Of a DNA stretch of 64,000 nt, positions 21,307 through 33,151 are shown piece after piece. The notes under the pieces are model-generated. The model was not told the DNA's origin. It was given only the letters and a program-made list of their open reading frames with translations, and ran no database searches. The translations under genes were made by a program, and so were the position numbers. Origin of the DNA: Wyeomyia smithii. Taxonomy: Eukaryota > Arthropoda > Insecta > Diptera > Culicidae. The first letter of the stretch is position 1, and every line of letters begins with the position of its first letter. The DNA lies in contig NC_073696.1 in the NCBI RefSeq assembly GCF_029784165.1, forward strand, positions 114,360,665 through 114,424,664, in the 5' to 3' direction.

Positions 21307-22265
21307 GGGGTAATAGGGGCATAATGAGCACCCTAACTTGGTTGCTGATTTAAGCATGGAAAATGACAAAAATTTTAAGCTGTCTTTAGTGCTAGTGCTT
21401 GAATTAACTATTTATAATTAAAGGTACACTATTCACAAATTGAAAAGTTTATCGTATAATGGTGAAAAACACAAATTAGATTCATGCTTATAAAACTAGC
21501 AATCTGTCGATATGTGGGGCACAATGAGTTTCCCACTGGGGCATAATGAGCACCCACGGGGTATAATGAGCACTCTTATAGAACATATCTTGAAACTGTG
21601 TAGAAGTACAACTGATGGGCCAACGTTTGTCGCGGGATGCTGTGATACTTGGCGGCTTGTTTCGTGAATGTCCCGTTGCGCCTTATGGTGCCAATTCTGC
21701 CTGCAGTCCCTTTTTCTGACCGATTCGGTCTCAAAGATTTTCTAATATTTGTTCGCACCATCACTGTAAACAAACACTGACTATGGAAACAGATAAACTC
21801 ACAAGTCTACTGAGATGAATTTCAGGTAAGTTTATGTGACAAGGTGTGCTCATTTCACCCCACCTAAAGGTGACCCGTTTCGCCCCTATCGAATTAATTA
21901 AAGTTAACATAAGATTTTAATACTAATTATAGCTTAAAATCAAAACTTCAATGATGGTGAAACTGGGGTACGACCCATACGTTACATTGATGTGTCTACA
22001 TACTTGATTGAGCCATTTAAACAACCGTAGAAGCTTATTTTGTAGTGCGCAAAAATAACAATTTTTCCAACATCCGGGAACCAAGTTGATTTTTTCAATA
22101 TATTGCCATATTTTAAACAGACAAAGCACTTTTATTCTACATAAAGAGATACTGTAGTAACTACGAAAGAGTTCCACATACCATATTGTATTAAAAAATG
22201 CGTAGTTTTGCATGAAAGAGGGGTGCCCATTTCGCCCCGTGGGCTCATTATGCCCCAAAACCCCC
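21307..22265. mobile_element. DNA element with repeated GGGGCATAATGAGCAC motifs
   Basis: The ends are inverted: GGGGCATAATGAGCACCC at 21316-21333 and GGGCTCATTATGCCCC at 22241-22256, each with a G-rich outer extension. Variants recur near 21514, 21539 and 21559 in the forward direction and near 21845 and 22221 in the reverse direction, making at least seven copies. Forward copies cluster at the left, reverse copies at the right. No transposase is encoded. The layout fits a non-autonomous DNA transposon with subterminal binding sites. Confidence 0.65.
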
Positions 22266-25200
22266 AAAATGAAGAAGTTATTGAAAAAGGCAACCCACGC
22301 AAAAATAAAAGTGAAAATGTGACTTGATATGCGCCTGAGATGAAGAGATGATGGAATAAAATGGCTGGTCAGGTAGCCAGCAGATTGAACATAATATGAT
22401 GAAAGGTATTCTAAGAACATGGTTCCCAAATAGTTCAGTTTTGTTTACGTCCGAATATTAAATGACTCAAGCTTTAAAAGCTTATTGTGCAGCCATCAAA
22501 TAATCGGATGGGTGGCTTGTTCTGCTTATTATAATTATATCTTCAAAACTAGCTTACCTGTGAAAATCTAACTCAATACCAAAAGCCGTACCTGTTAACA
22601 TAGCCTGAATCGATTAGGTCATCACAAACGCATTTGCTTGATTGGAAAAGCTGCGGCACAGGAAGGGTTGAATTACCTGGTACTATCGATATTCCAACCT
22701 TTTTTTTCGGTGAGACGTTTCGGCTTTAAATCGCTCTGCTTCGCTAAGCTGATTGAGATGATACCGTGAAAATGTCTTTTGGGATCGTTAAAATGCTATT
22801 GAGCGAAGCTCTGCTTCTGCTTCGGAATCTTTTTTCCCGGGAAGAAACCTGTGTTATACAGTATGCTTCTCTTGTTATCATGCCGTAAGAGAAAATGAAA
22901 CCCTTGGATACGGTATTGTGACTACGAGTGTGGACCTTCTGAGAAAGCGGCTCGACAGTCAAAAATCAATGTTTCTGATTTTTCATTTCTGTGCAGTAGT
23001 TAACGTCGAAGGTAATGAAGAGTATTACTCTCAACAGAGCACCCGAAAAAAGGAATGTACCCCTGTTCCTAGAAATCGATTTGTGCCGTGTATAGTTCGC
23101 AACTGGTTTGTAATATTCCACATCGAATATGCGTGCGTAAAGCTCCAATGATTAACAATCATAGAAACGGTAACGATAAAGACTGAAACTGTGTACTGAA
23201 GTAGAAGTTTATTTTTGAGAGATCAACAATTCCACTGGAAGAATGACAGATTATTGTAAGACGATAAAAATGAAGTCCGCTTTATGAAAGTTATTTTTAT
23301 TTAATTTTTTTTTGTAATTCAAGTATAGTCTATAAACGAGCTTTTACCCATTACAATTCCAGTACAAAAAGCTTCGTAGAAATATGTTTAAGAAGTGATG
23401 CTGTAGGCTGCATCTCAATCAAATATCTGATGTGTTACCGTTAGGGTTAGGGCCCGACTCTGAAAGTGATACGCCACCAGAAGAAGAAGAAGAAGGAGTA
23501 AAGGCTGCAACTTACACTTGCTCTGATTATCGAAGGAACCATTTTGGGTAACCGATCCTTGCTGAATGTGCAAGTATATTTTTCTCTTCTCGCCTACCGT
23601 CCGCCACAGCGGCGCGTGGCTCGCCTGGGCAATTGGGGTTCGGTTCCTCCCGACACTAAAAAAGAAGCAATCGATTTCAAACACCGGATGCCCGTGTACG
23701 GAAAATATAAATCCTCCCATTTGGACCCGAAAAGCTGAGTTGGGTTTCGGAGTTTCTTCGCAGTCCGGGCAGAGCTTGAAACAGTGTACATTACTAATTC
23801 AAGTGAAAGTAATGGATATAGCAATACCGACTCATTAGTCATGATATATATACTTTTTTTCGGCCCAAGGAACCTTTCGCCGAGGATTGTAAAGCGTGAA
23901 ACGAATGGGAAGTGTTTCGATTAGAGAGAAAGAAAATAGCGGGGCCCTGCTAGCGAGTAAAAATAGAATACCTACAACCTGAAAGGAAGAGATTGATTCC
24001 GGATAAGGAACTTTAGAAGGCTTTTGGCTTTAGTCGAGCGGAGCACCGTTTGGAAGGTATTTGAATTATGTGCAGGGCCGCTGGAACGCAGCACAGGAGG
24101 TTTCTGTTGACTTGGTTCGCCACTAACAACTACACGCTGATATATCGAATGATTGAAAATGCGAAAAGTCCATCCGATTGGAGGGTAACATTGACTGGAA
24201 TTTGGGCTTAGGTGGATCGGAATAATCTAAAATGCTTTATGAGACTAAAAGCAATCAGCCACTTATTATTGAAAATGAACTATTAGTTTGTAATGTGTAT
24301 AAAGTATTACGAAATTTTTACAGTATAAAAAGATGGAATATCAATAACCATTATGGTTTCCCATTAGATTGTTTTTTTGCAAAACATATGCTAAAAATCC
24401 AAAAAAAAAAAACGTTTGCGTTTCAAATATTCAATTAATAAGTCGGTAACTTAACAATAGTAAGTGAAATATCGTTCTCACAAAAAAACAGCTTATTTTA
24501 AACGCCTCCCGGAAAACCTTCCGTATTACACAAAATAGATCCCACAACCGAGCAATCATATTCATTTCGATTATTGTCAAAAATGCCTCAAATTTTCGCA
24601 GGAATAAATTAGCATTGTTGATGGCTGCCGTATGCAATAAAACTTCCACGTTGGGAGATAAGTGGACTCATGAAATGCATAAATCCGACAAATTAAGCCC
24701 CACATCGTATCATTCAAGTTGTCCTTCGCCCAAGATTATAGTCCACGCTCGGTTCCGGGCTGGTTCCGCAAGCCAATTACTCATTTTACCCATGCACTCA
24801 CTGTACGAAGGAGAAACCAAGAAGCAAGACTCGCATTCGTAGTAAGGCTTCAAGTCTTAAGGCAGTCACTTCAACGATTGTTCAAATTACACTCAACTGC
24901 CACTGGTGCTACAAATTCTCGTTAACATGTAACGACCGGTCACAGCCTGTGTTTTGTCGTCGGTGAGCACACATACACACACACCCGACCACCAGTGATG
25001 GTCCAGCACCTCTACACTATAAATCAAAAAGCATGGAAAACAACGGCAAACTCATAATCATAAAGCCCTTAATTGACGTCAAATTTCCGCAATTTCTGCA
25101 TTTGCCGTACTGTTCCGCTCATATTTTCAACACAAATCCCGGGACGCCTTGCAATCGGTCGTATGTGGACGGATACAGAGGTCCTTAAAAACAGTTGTGA

Positions 25201-27383
25201 TGGAAAATTCCTCTGGGTCATAGGGTGGTGTACGTAGCTGAACCAATCCATGCACAAGCACACACTTTTCCGGCACAAGTACTCGCATATTCATGATTTC
25301 GTTCTTGTTTAAAAATTTCCTTCCTCCTTGAAACGTGTTTTTTTTCAGCAATGGTTGCTGTTTCTTCCAAAACATCCACACATCATACTGTGCGGCGGAA
25401 CAAGCGGAACTCCTACCGGAGCATGGAGGGTGTATTTCTAATTCACTCCGCCGGCATAACTCATATGCGGACGATTTATGTCCTGTGCTATTTGTGGAAT
25501 GCCGCCACTGCGCACCGCCAGCAATTCTGCCGAACAGCGGTTTCGGCCTTCGTACAGTAGCGGTGGGCTCGGAATGGCAAGCGTGCTTTTTTGTTTTATG
25601 CCGTTATGACCGCTACAAAATCAAGAGGACACGGCAAGAGGGTCGAGAAAAGCGCCTCTCGAAAAAGTTGGCAGCGAAGAAATCTGGACGAAACTTAACG
25701 AGAACTGTAGAAAAAGTTTGGACTCTGGAGGTAGGGTGGCCGCATACCTAAGAAGATGGTTCCGTGCCCCGTGGGAGCAAATGAGTTCAGGGAAATCTTG
25801 AAGAACATCGCTGACTTGTGGTGCAGTCGGCACAAAACCACGAGTTTAGTGATTATGAATTTGAATAAACCAGATTATTTGTACAGTAAGCCGAAAGGAC
25901 CTGTCTGTAATCCCCCAGTTAATTTTGTGGTCATTCTACTGGGTTGGAAATAACAAGAGAATGAAAAAAGGGCAGCTGGAGCTGCCACGGTATAGTTACC
26001 GTTTGAAGAACGAGCAAAATTCAATCGTGACTTGACAAACGGACGCGCGGTGTCCTCGAGCCACACGTGTGTACAGGTGGTGGCACAACAACAAGTACCT
26101 TGTAGAGCACTTTCCTGACTTTGTTGGGCCAAATCGGGCAGGCCACATGTGCAGCACGGCTGCACAGGCGAATCATAAATAATGATTCATAACTTTTTGA
26201 TAGCTTTCCCGCTGCTGCCGGGGAGAAGGAGCCCTCCCTGGTGGAGAGGCTTGTTGTAAATAAAAACAATTGAGCCGTCGTCGTTGAGGATTTTGTATAG
26301 CTCTTTATTAGTCCGATGAAAGTATCTCATGTTTATTGCAGCATTATTTCTTTCGGTTTGGCAGTGGAAAGTTAATACACCGTATTCGAGCAGCACGCAA
26401 GCGAAAATTGAATGGTTCGCATTCCCTCCATTTTTTTAGATTTATACTTTCGATAAGCGCAAAGAAGCGAATACTTGAAATTCCAAAATTGCGAGCAACA
26501 GAAATTTGTGATTGGCATTATTTATTAGCAAAAAGGTATATCTCAGAGGAAAATAACAATTTTCACTCTGGTGGTGGTGGATTAGTAAGTGTTTTATTAT
26601 TTAATTATAAGTGCTGTAAATTCGGTTAACAAGTTTGTTAACAACAAGTAATACACACCCAGGTCAACCCAGGATCATCAAGGTAAACGAATTTATGATT
26701 TTTCTATGAAGATTATGTCGGTTTGCCGTTTTCAGTAAAACATTTTTCATATTACTTCGCCGTTTAATTTCATCTTAAGAAAAATATCTTCGTCGGTTTC
26801 AATATCTATAGCAATGTGTAGTGGACATCTAAACAATATACACTCTATGAAATTTTACTGAATAGATTACAACCCCTTCCTTACATAGTCCCGAAATTTT
26901 GATAGTTTCCATTCAACAGGGGCTAGCACATTTAAGCAAATTATGGTGAAAGTGTAATTGTCAAAGTTAAAACCAAAACACCAGATTATCGTGAGTACAT
27001 TCACACCGGGCTGGTTGAAAGCAACAGACCAAATAGCGAACCTCCTATTTAAGGTGAATCGAGATTGTTGCTCTTTTATATACAATTTTAGGGCCAGGTT
27101 TCTTTTGCTTCACGGTTTTGAGCGGCTTCTACTAAATAAAGACTTCTCTAATTGTTACTATAGTCATGCTATGGCGGTTTGAACAATCAATCGATCAAAG
27201 TTTCAGGTACGTAGTCTTTACAATTCAACAGAAAATTAGCTTAAGCATAACCTCAAGCCTGAACAACTTCCGAAGGATATTTAGTATTTTTCAAATACAT
27301 AAAAAGTATTTTATAAAGAACTGTTCTATTATGAAAAATAAGATTTTGAACAGAACTTGTTTCTTCCCGTATATTTCGAACCA
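22266..27383. other. Unassigned sequence, no gene recognised
   Basis: About 5.1 kb with only short frames lacking recognisable domains. It holds an AAG microsatellite (about 23480-23497), a CA-rich stretch (about 24968-24990) and a GC-richer block at 25400-26240. I see no RNA gene or clear terminal repeats. Confidence 0.45.
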
Positions 27384-28247
27384 CCCAAGTAACACACAAA
27401 TCATGTTAGAAAACAGATTACAACGAAAGTAGTCATATAAGTGTTAATTAAAAACTTGTGTTATTATATCGTGTTTTAAGTTGTTTTTCATCAGTAATAC
27501 ATGCGCATTTCGAAAACAAGCTCATTCTTTCTGGTTTTGGAGATGTTTTTAATAACATGAGTTCAAGAATAACAATCACTATCACTTGGTCTTTTCGTTA
27601 GACATTGCACCATCTAATAACAACATTACGTACCTGTAAAATGCTTTTCCTTAGTACAACAGTCGTAGCATTAAACACTCAACTTAAAAATACTTTATCA
27701 AATTAATATTTAAATTTTATTAACGATTTCTATATTTATTCGAAGCGGGTCAAAACGTGCCATCAAAAGATAAACAAAACGCTTGCAGTGTAACCAATAT
27801 CACTTCAGTTTTTTGTTATTGTATATCCAACAACGTTTTCTAGTTTTGTTAGATTTTATATCCAGATAACGTTGAAACTATGCGAAAACAATTTTAATAT
27901 TCTAGCAAAAGAAACAACTCTTTTTGAAAGGTTGAAAATCATTTTTTGTCATCAATTTAAAATCAATTAAAACTGCCACTGATAGAAGCTATTGTCGATC
28001 TAGCTGCACTGCGTCGTCTCAACACATTTGCGCATGCGCTGGTTAACAGTTGTCATAGCAACAGATTTGCGCATTGCCGTATTAGTACTCGAGATGTATT
28101 TTGCCACTTAATTCTATCAAGTTGGCTTGCTCTCATGCTATTATCGGTACTTGTTCTATTAGCCTTCATGTTTTGCGCTTTTCTGGTGATAGAGATGTCA
28201 TGGAATAGGTAACGTCAACTATTTTATACCAACGTGTGTTACTTGGG
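27384..28247. mobile_element. Inverted-repeat element of about 860 bp
   Basis: CCCAAGTAACACAC at 27384-27397 is matched by its exact reverse complement at 28234-28247. The interior is AT-rich with no coding capacity. CA lies outside each end, but no convincing duplication can be assigned. It is a candidate non-autonomous DNA transposon of unknown superfamily. Confidence 0.55.
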
Positions 28248-28427
28248 CACATAGTTTATATTATTAAATTTACTAAGGGTTCCAAAGCTCGTCGGAAGTC
28301 GTACACTTCACGTCAAATATGTTTAGATCAGACCATAAATCTTTAAGTCAACAGCAACTATTAATAGCAACCAATGGGGCAAGACTTTTTTTAACACCAT
28401 GGTTGTGAAGGATGACACCCCGTTAGG

Positions 28428-28590
28428 CATACAGACGCGAGGCAGAGTACGCTAGGCATAATGGACGGCAGGCATACGGACACGAGGCATATGGACGCGA
28501 GGCCGAATGGACGCGAGGCCGAATGGACGCAAGGCCGAATGGACGCGAGGCCGAATGGATGCGAGGCCGAATGGACGCAAGGCCAAGAAG
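28428..28590 (+). repeat. 16-bp minisatellite array, left copy
   Basis: About ten units of GGCCGAATGGACGCGA run in tandem. Outermost units are variants of the GGCATATGGACGCGA type and inner units are nearly identical. The same unit, reversed, forms the array at 33152-33382, which shows the same outer-to-inner variant gradient. Confidence 0.85.
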
Positions 28591-28930
28591 AAGTGATGCA
28601 AAATACGTTATTTTCGTCGTCATCATCACAGCCCTCTTTTAATAACATGTATTTCGCTTCAAAGAGTCATTTGGAAAGCAATACACTCGCGGCCTTCGGC
28701 CGACTTGCTGTTCGAGCTAATGCTGTACTTACTCGCTACCGCACGTTCGGACTTAACTAAGGGAAGGAAACTCTGTTTGAGTAGACCTAGCAAACCAGTG
28801 AATCAGTTGTTTGAGTGCGAGAGGCCGTCGCTTCCGACGGCGGGTCGGCAGCCGACTCGGCCAGCGGAAACCTCGGCAGCTTTGGGCCGCCTTGGTTCCT
28901 TGCCCTCGTTTATGCGTCTTCGCCGCATGA
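28591..28930 (+). repeat. Repeat core, first copy
   Basis: This segment is closely similar to 32722-33055. It includes the shared blocks AATAACATGTATTTCGCTTC, CTCGCGGCCTTCGGCCGAC and GTTTATGCGTCTTCGCCGCA. It is rich in small palindromes and GC-richer than its surroundings. Both copies lie immediately inside a minisatellite unit and point the same way. Similarity stops at GCATGA in both. Confidence 0.8.
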
Positions 28931-29191
28931 GTTTTTTTTTACAAATTATGATGATACTTGTTATATTTATTGTCCACAAACGCAGTCAAAAAGATTTTTA
29001 TACATGATAAGTATCTCATTATGCATTCTGTTGGACATTGAATCCGCAACATACTTTAAAAACGAATTCCGATGCAACATACATGTAGAAAATCCGAATT
29101 TGAACACTGTGTTTTAAGTGTAAAAGTTTCTCAATATATTTGAATGATTAAATTGTTAATTTTGTGTTTTTTGGCATCAACGTACAATACA

Positions 29192-29197
29192 TTTATT
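29192..29197 (-). promoter_or_regulatory. Candidate polyadenylation signal of the FLYWCH/MULE gene
   Basis: AATAAA on the minus strand lies about 145 bases downstream of the stop codon at 29340. It is the nearest good signal and would give a short 3' UTR. Confidence 0.4.
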
Positions 29198-29339
29198 ATA
29201 ACAAAACAAAATAACATAATAATAATAATAACTTGATTTTCTAATTATTCATTTCAAAGATTAACTGCTATTGCACAAATGTAGTCTGATAATGTATAGT
29301 TATTGTAATTGTTCACAATTGTTAAAAGCCTATGTTCTT

Positions 29340-30844
29340 TTAACTCTTGCTGGCTTTTTCTTTTTTTTCATTAAGTCCTGCCAAGCATGCCTCCATCATT
29401 CCTATTGAATATTTATACTCTAATTTTATTTCGTTTATAATTCTATAAATCCCTACGTGCTTTCCTGCTACTAATTTAGCCCAGCGACTGTGCCAACTTC
29501 CGGCTTGGTTGCTGGTTCGTGGAACTTCTTCTACCACGTTTTCATATATTGACCAGAAAGTGGGGTGGAATAACGGTTCTGTATTTAAAATTTTTTTCGT
29601 TCTAGACGAGATCTTTTGTTTTCCAAAAACATAGTATTCCTCGAAATAATTTAAAATTTTTTCCAGGCATTCAGGTGCGCTTAACTTAAGAATTGTATAT
29701 GCCTCCGGAATTTTATCAGCCGGTAGAAACGCCAGAGCCTGGAGGCTCTGGTATATTTTATGGACTGACGAGTCTTCTGTAAATTCTTTGAGTAAATTAT
29801 TTTTTTGTAAAAATCTATACAAATTTTGACTCAAATGGAAAAAGCATCCGGATTGTCGTGTTTCTGAAAACTCAACCTTGATTGCATTTATCAATCCTTT
29901 CTCGAAATCGGTAATTATAATCGATGGATCAAGCCTCACATTCTTTTCGTCGCTATATTCTAGTATTTCGGAAAAAACCTTCTTATATAGCAACTGGTGC
30001 TTTGATGTCAGTAACGCGAAAATAACAGGGAAAGAACGCTCATGCGAAGGTCCGATGCTCGCATGGATCGATAGCAGTTGCCGAAACAAACCGGGCACAG
30101 TGGAAAATGTGCCATCAATGATCCAGTATTTTGCTTGACTTAGACGTAAAACACTCTCTCGTGTTCCAAAGATCAATGCACGTTGGCCATCGTCCTTCAC
30201 ATCTCCGATTAAAAATTTTTCACCATCTTCTAGGATTTTGTAAGTGTCTGTAATACTGAAGCCTTCCAGAGTTTGTGGCTCCACGATTGATACAGCTTTG
30301 GATCTGATACGTTCTACAGTTTTACGTCTGGCTCCTTCGGTAATCCGCGACTGTATCTCTGAAGAATGTGAGTTGAGCGTCACCTGTAGGTCATAAAACA
30401 GATCATTTTATTCTAGATAATTGATTAAAAAAATGACTCAGACGCGTTTTTTTACCTGGATAATTTTGGCGACGCTGCCTGAACTCTCTTCAGATTTTCG
30501 TTTCAAATTATCGCGGAAGATTTTCGTCTCTCTTTCTACGGGATCGGGTGCATGTGTATGCTCTGAGCTTAAGAGTAGCTTGTGTGCACCATCCGAAAAA
30601 ACGGTAGTGGCTCTTGCCGTGCAACCAGCTCGTCCTGCCACGTGCCGCCTTTTATTGCATTTCCAACAGAACGTCAATTCCTTTTACAAATTAAAACTGT
30701 GAATATTTGCATTTTTTCATATCATTACAGTTGACATACCTGTTTCCGATTAAGATGATATAAGTAACCATTTAAGCTTAACATTTCTCCACCTTTCACT
30801 GATTTCACTATGGATATAATCTTTTCCACACTGTACCTCTCCAT
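29340..30844 (-). CDS. Three-exon FLYWCH zinc finger plus MULE transposase-like gene, intact frame
   Basis: Three minus-strand exons join in frame: 30844-30740, 30680-30456 and 30383-29340. Introns of 59 and 72 bases have GT...AG ends (CAG/GTATGT, AAAAG/G, CAG/GTAAAA, CTACAG/G). The product is 457 residues. Residues 20-80 form a FLYWCH zinc finger split by intron 1: LSLNGYLYH, W41, C43, C55 and H76-x-H78. Residues about 190-410 are a Mutator-like (MULE) DDE domain, with IIDGTFS (D200), a VIFALLTSKHQ helix, IITDFEKG (D269) and CFFHLSQ. The third acidic position, normally E in an N-x-x-E motif, is G405 (SNQAGSWH). No terminal inverted repeats were found nearby. The open frame, splice sites and altered catalytic position fit either a host-adopted DNA-binding gene or a recently dead transposase. 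Confidence 0.8.
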
Positions 30845-31200
30845 TTCACTTCTATCACTAATAAAAGTTTATGAACGAATGACTGTGTCTTCTCTGAAAA
30901 ATTTTCCAATTCTGTCAATGTTACTAGGACTACGCGTCTTACCATACTAACCAGCATAACAAAAGAATGAACAATAGCTTACAGATATACATTTTAAATA
31001 AAACATAGTTACTATGGCAATGTAACTGCAATGAATTACAGTTAGTTCTGTATGGGCCATAAATGAATGTTACGTGTTATCTGAATGGCTTACTCCGATA
31101 CAGTAAAGTGAACAACATCAACATGGATAAATTGATAGGGATAGTTTTATTCAAGTATGAGCGGCATAGTGCCTTACTGCAAATGGTTATTCTGATTGGT
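30845..31200. other. Upstream region of the FLYWCH/MULE gene
   Basis: This is AT-rich sequence between the start codon and the next transposon. No TATA box or terminal repeat stands out. It would contain the 5' UTR and promoter. Confidence 0.35.
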
Positions 31201-31418
31201 ACCGTGAAACTGGGGTGACTTTGATCACTTTTTTGAGTATATTTTAAATATTTTCAGAATATATTGAATACAATATTGTTTGAGCAAGATCCAGTCATCA
31301 CTTCAACAGTTTAGCAACAATTTTGCTGTTTTCAAACATGCTCTAAAATTTTTACACCAATCATTATTCCGGGGTGACTCATTATTTTGATGAATTTGGA
31401 GTAAAACTTTGCTGCTTA

Positions 31419-31795
31419 GGGGCCGTTCCTAAACCACGTGGTCATATTTTGATCCCCTTTTTATACCCCCCCTACCCCCCCCGTGGTCTTTCGTGGTCTT
31501 TTGGCCAACCCCCCTCCCCCCTTGCGACTTTTACCACGTTGTCTTTTCATTTGTCTAGTGCCAAAAATTCGCTTGAATTTTTTAAATTTTTATTTTTAAA
31601 CATTCGGTACATTCTATATTTCAAAAATGCAAAAGCTTTTGCTCTTGACTTGGTGGCAACAATAAATTATAAGTCAGAAAAAAAGACCACGTGGTCATTT
31701 CGTTAACCCCCCCACCCCTATGCGTGGTCTTTCGTGGTCTTTTGACAAACCCCCCCGTCCCCCTCTTTATGACCACGTGGTTTAGGAACGGTTCC
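31419..31795. mobile_element. PIF/Harbinger-like MITE (377 bp) flanked by TTA
   Basis: The left end reads GGGGCCGTTCCTAAACCACG and the right end is its near-perfect inverted copy, ending GAACGGTTCC at 31795. TTA lies directly outside both ends (31416-31418 and 31796-31798), the usual duplication of PIF/Harbinger elements. GTGGTCTTTCGTGGTCTTTT recurs near 31482 and 31721. It is nested inside the larger element. Confidence 0.75.
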
Positions 31796-31869
31796 TTAGC
31801 TGCTTTGGGGACCATTTACATAAACAATTCATGTTGGAGAATGTTCAAGATTCATACAAAATTTTTAGA

Positions 31870-31967
31870 ATATAGGGTATCGAACGTCTTCGTCAGTGGT
31901 TTTCTTCGGCCCCCTTTTGCATAAGATTGCTGCAGAAAAACTGACGAAGACGTTCGATACCCTATAT
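31870..31967. repeat. Perfect 28-bp inverted repeat with a 42-base loop
   Basis: The arm TATAGGGTATCGAACGTCTT plus the following CGTCAGT (31870-31897) is exactly complementary to 31940-31967. The unit is flanked by TA. It is either a very small Tc1-type MITE or a hairpin RNA locus; the perfect identity suggests it is recent or under constraint. Confidence 0.75.
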
Positions 31968-32636
31968 GAATGATTCTTCACGGAGAGGAAAGGTGATCTA
32001 AAATCATAAAAAAATCAACTAGTCTACGTGGAATTATGCAATTGTCCAAATTTGCATGTTACTTTACGTCTTGGGTTGTTGTTAAAAACAAAATATGTAA
32101 TACGCTGTGGAAATTTCAGGAACTCACCATTGCCTTCGAAGAAAAATTTGCGAAAATAATAATGAAAATCATTGTTATAATATTTGTTTATCCTAAGAAC
32201 TAATCTGGGAACAAAATTAAAAAAACTTTACGTATTGCAACTTGTTGTTTTGAATCTGCTTGAACCGATTGTTTGTATGCAACAAAAAACACATTTTATT
32301 TAAAATTAATATTTTAGCATGAAAAACTCTCTTTAGATGGCAAGAAATGCATGAATAGTAGCAATGTACACATAAATTAACACAATCAGTGGAGATTACG
32401 ACAAATATCAAGCGCCACGAACGCTTTTTCAACACAATTTTAAAAAAAAGGTCGGGTGATCTAAGTCACCCCAGTTTACGGTAATCACATCATTTATAAT
32501 CTTATGCCTGTTTTTATGTTATTTATAGTATACATGTTAGTCATTCGATATGCTCGTCAATAAAATCAATAAAATTTTCTAGAATAGTATTTCAATATTA
32601 TATTTGCTTTAGCTTTGCTCCGACCTTGCGAGCATT

Positions 32637-32722
32637 CGACCTCGTGTCCATTTGGCCTCGTGTCCATTCGGTCTCGTGTCCACTCGGCCTCGTGTCCGTT
32701 ATGCCGAATGGACACAAGGCCA
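32637..32722. repeat. Short minisatellite array with an orientation switch
   Basis: Four units of the TCGGCCTCGTGTCCAT type (32637-32698) are followed at 32701 by one unit in the opposite orientation (GCCGAATGGACACAAGGCC), forming a local hairpin. The reversed unit leads into the second repeat core, as in the first copy. Confidence 0.7.
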
Positions 32723-33060
32723 AAGGAAAGTGATGCGGAAAATTTTATTATCGTCCTCGCCTTTTTTCAATAACATGTATTTCGCTTCAATGTGTCATTT
32801 GGAAAGCAATACACTCGCGGCCTTCGGCCGACTCGCTGTTCGAGTGAATGCTGTCCTTACTCGCTACCGCTCGTTCGGACTTAACTAAGGGAAGGAAACT
32901 CTGTTTAAGTAGACCTAGCAAACCAGTAGATCAGTCGTTTGGGTGCGAGAGGCCGCCGCTTCCGACGGCGGGTCGGCGGCCGGCTCGGACTGCGGAAACC
33001 ACGGCGGCTTAGTGCCGCCTTGTTTCCTTGCCCTCGTTTATGCGTCTTCGCCGCATGATT
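32723..33060 (+). repeat. Repeat core, second copy
   Basis: This is the direct-orientation partner of 28591-28930, with most positions conserved and scattered substitutions. It starts after one minisatellite unit and ends at the shared GCCGCATGA. About 90 bases of unique sequence separate it from the right array. Confidence 0.8.
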
Positions 33061-33151
33061 TCAAGAAAAGTATTATATCCAACTTAAACTCTTCAGGAAT
33101 ATATTTACACCTGAACTACATAATTGGATCTCATGCGATCGTACATCACAG

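Larger units (their letters stand above)
31201..32482. mobile_element. TA-flanked DNA element with about 27-bp inverted repeats
   Basis: The left end CCGTGAAACTGGGGTGACTT (from 31203) is matched by the inverted right end AAGTCACCCCAGTTTACGG (to 32480), and TA flanks both. A TA duplication suggests the Tc1/mariner group. The interior encodes nothing recognisable. It is a host for two smaller elements: a MITE at 31419-31795 and a short perfect hairpin at 31870-31967. Confidence 0.7.

Noticed and set aside
25335..25751. 138-codon plus-strand frame
   Set aside because: No recognisable domain and no supporting exon structure.
28591..28930. Core repeat as a Helitron end (hairpin ATGCG...CGCAT)
   Set aside because: There is no CTRR terminus after the hairpin and no TC start at the other end.
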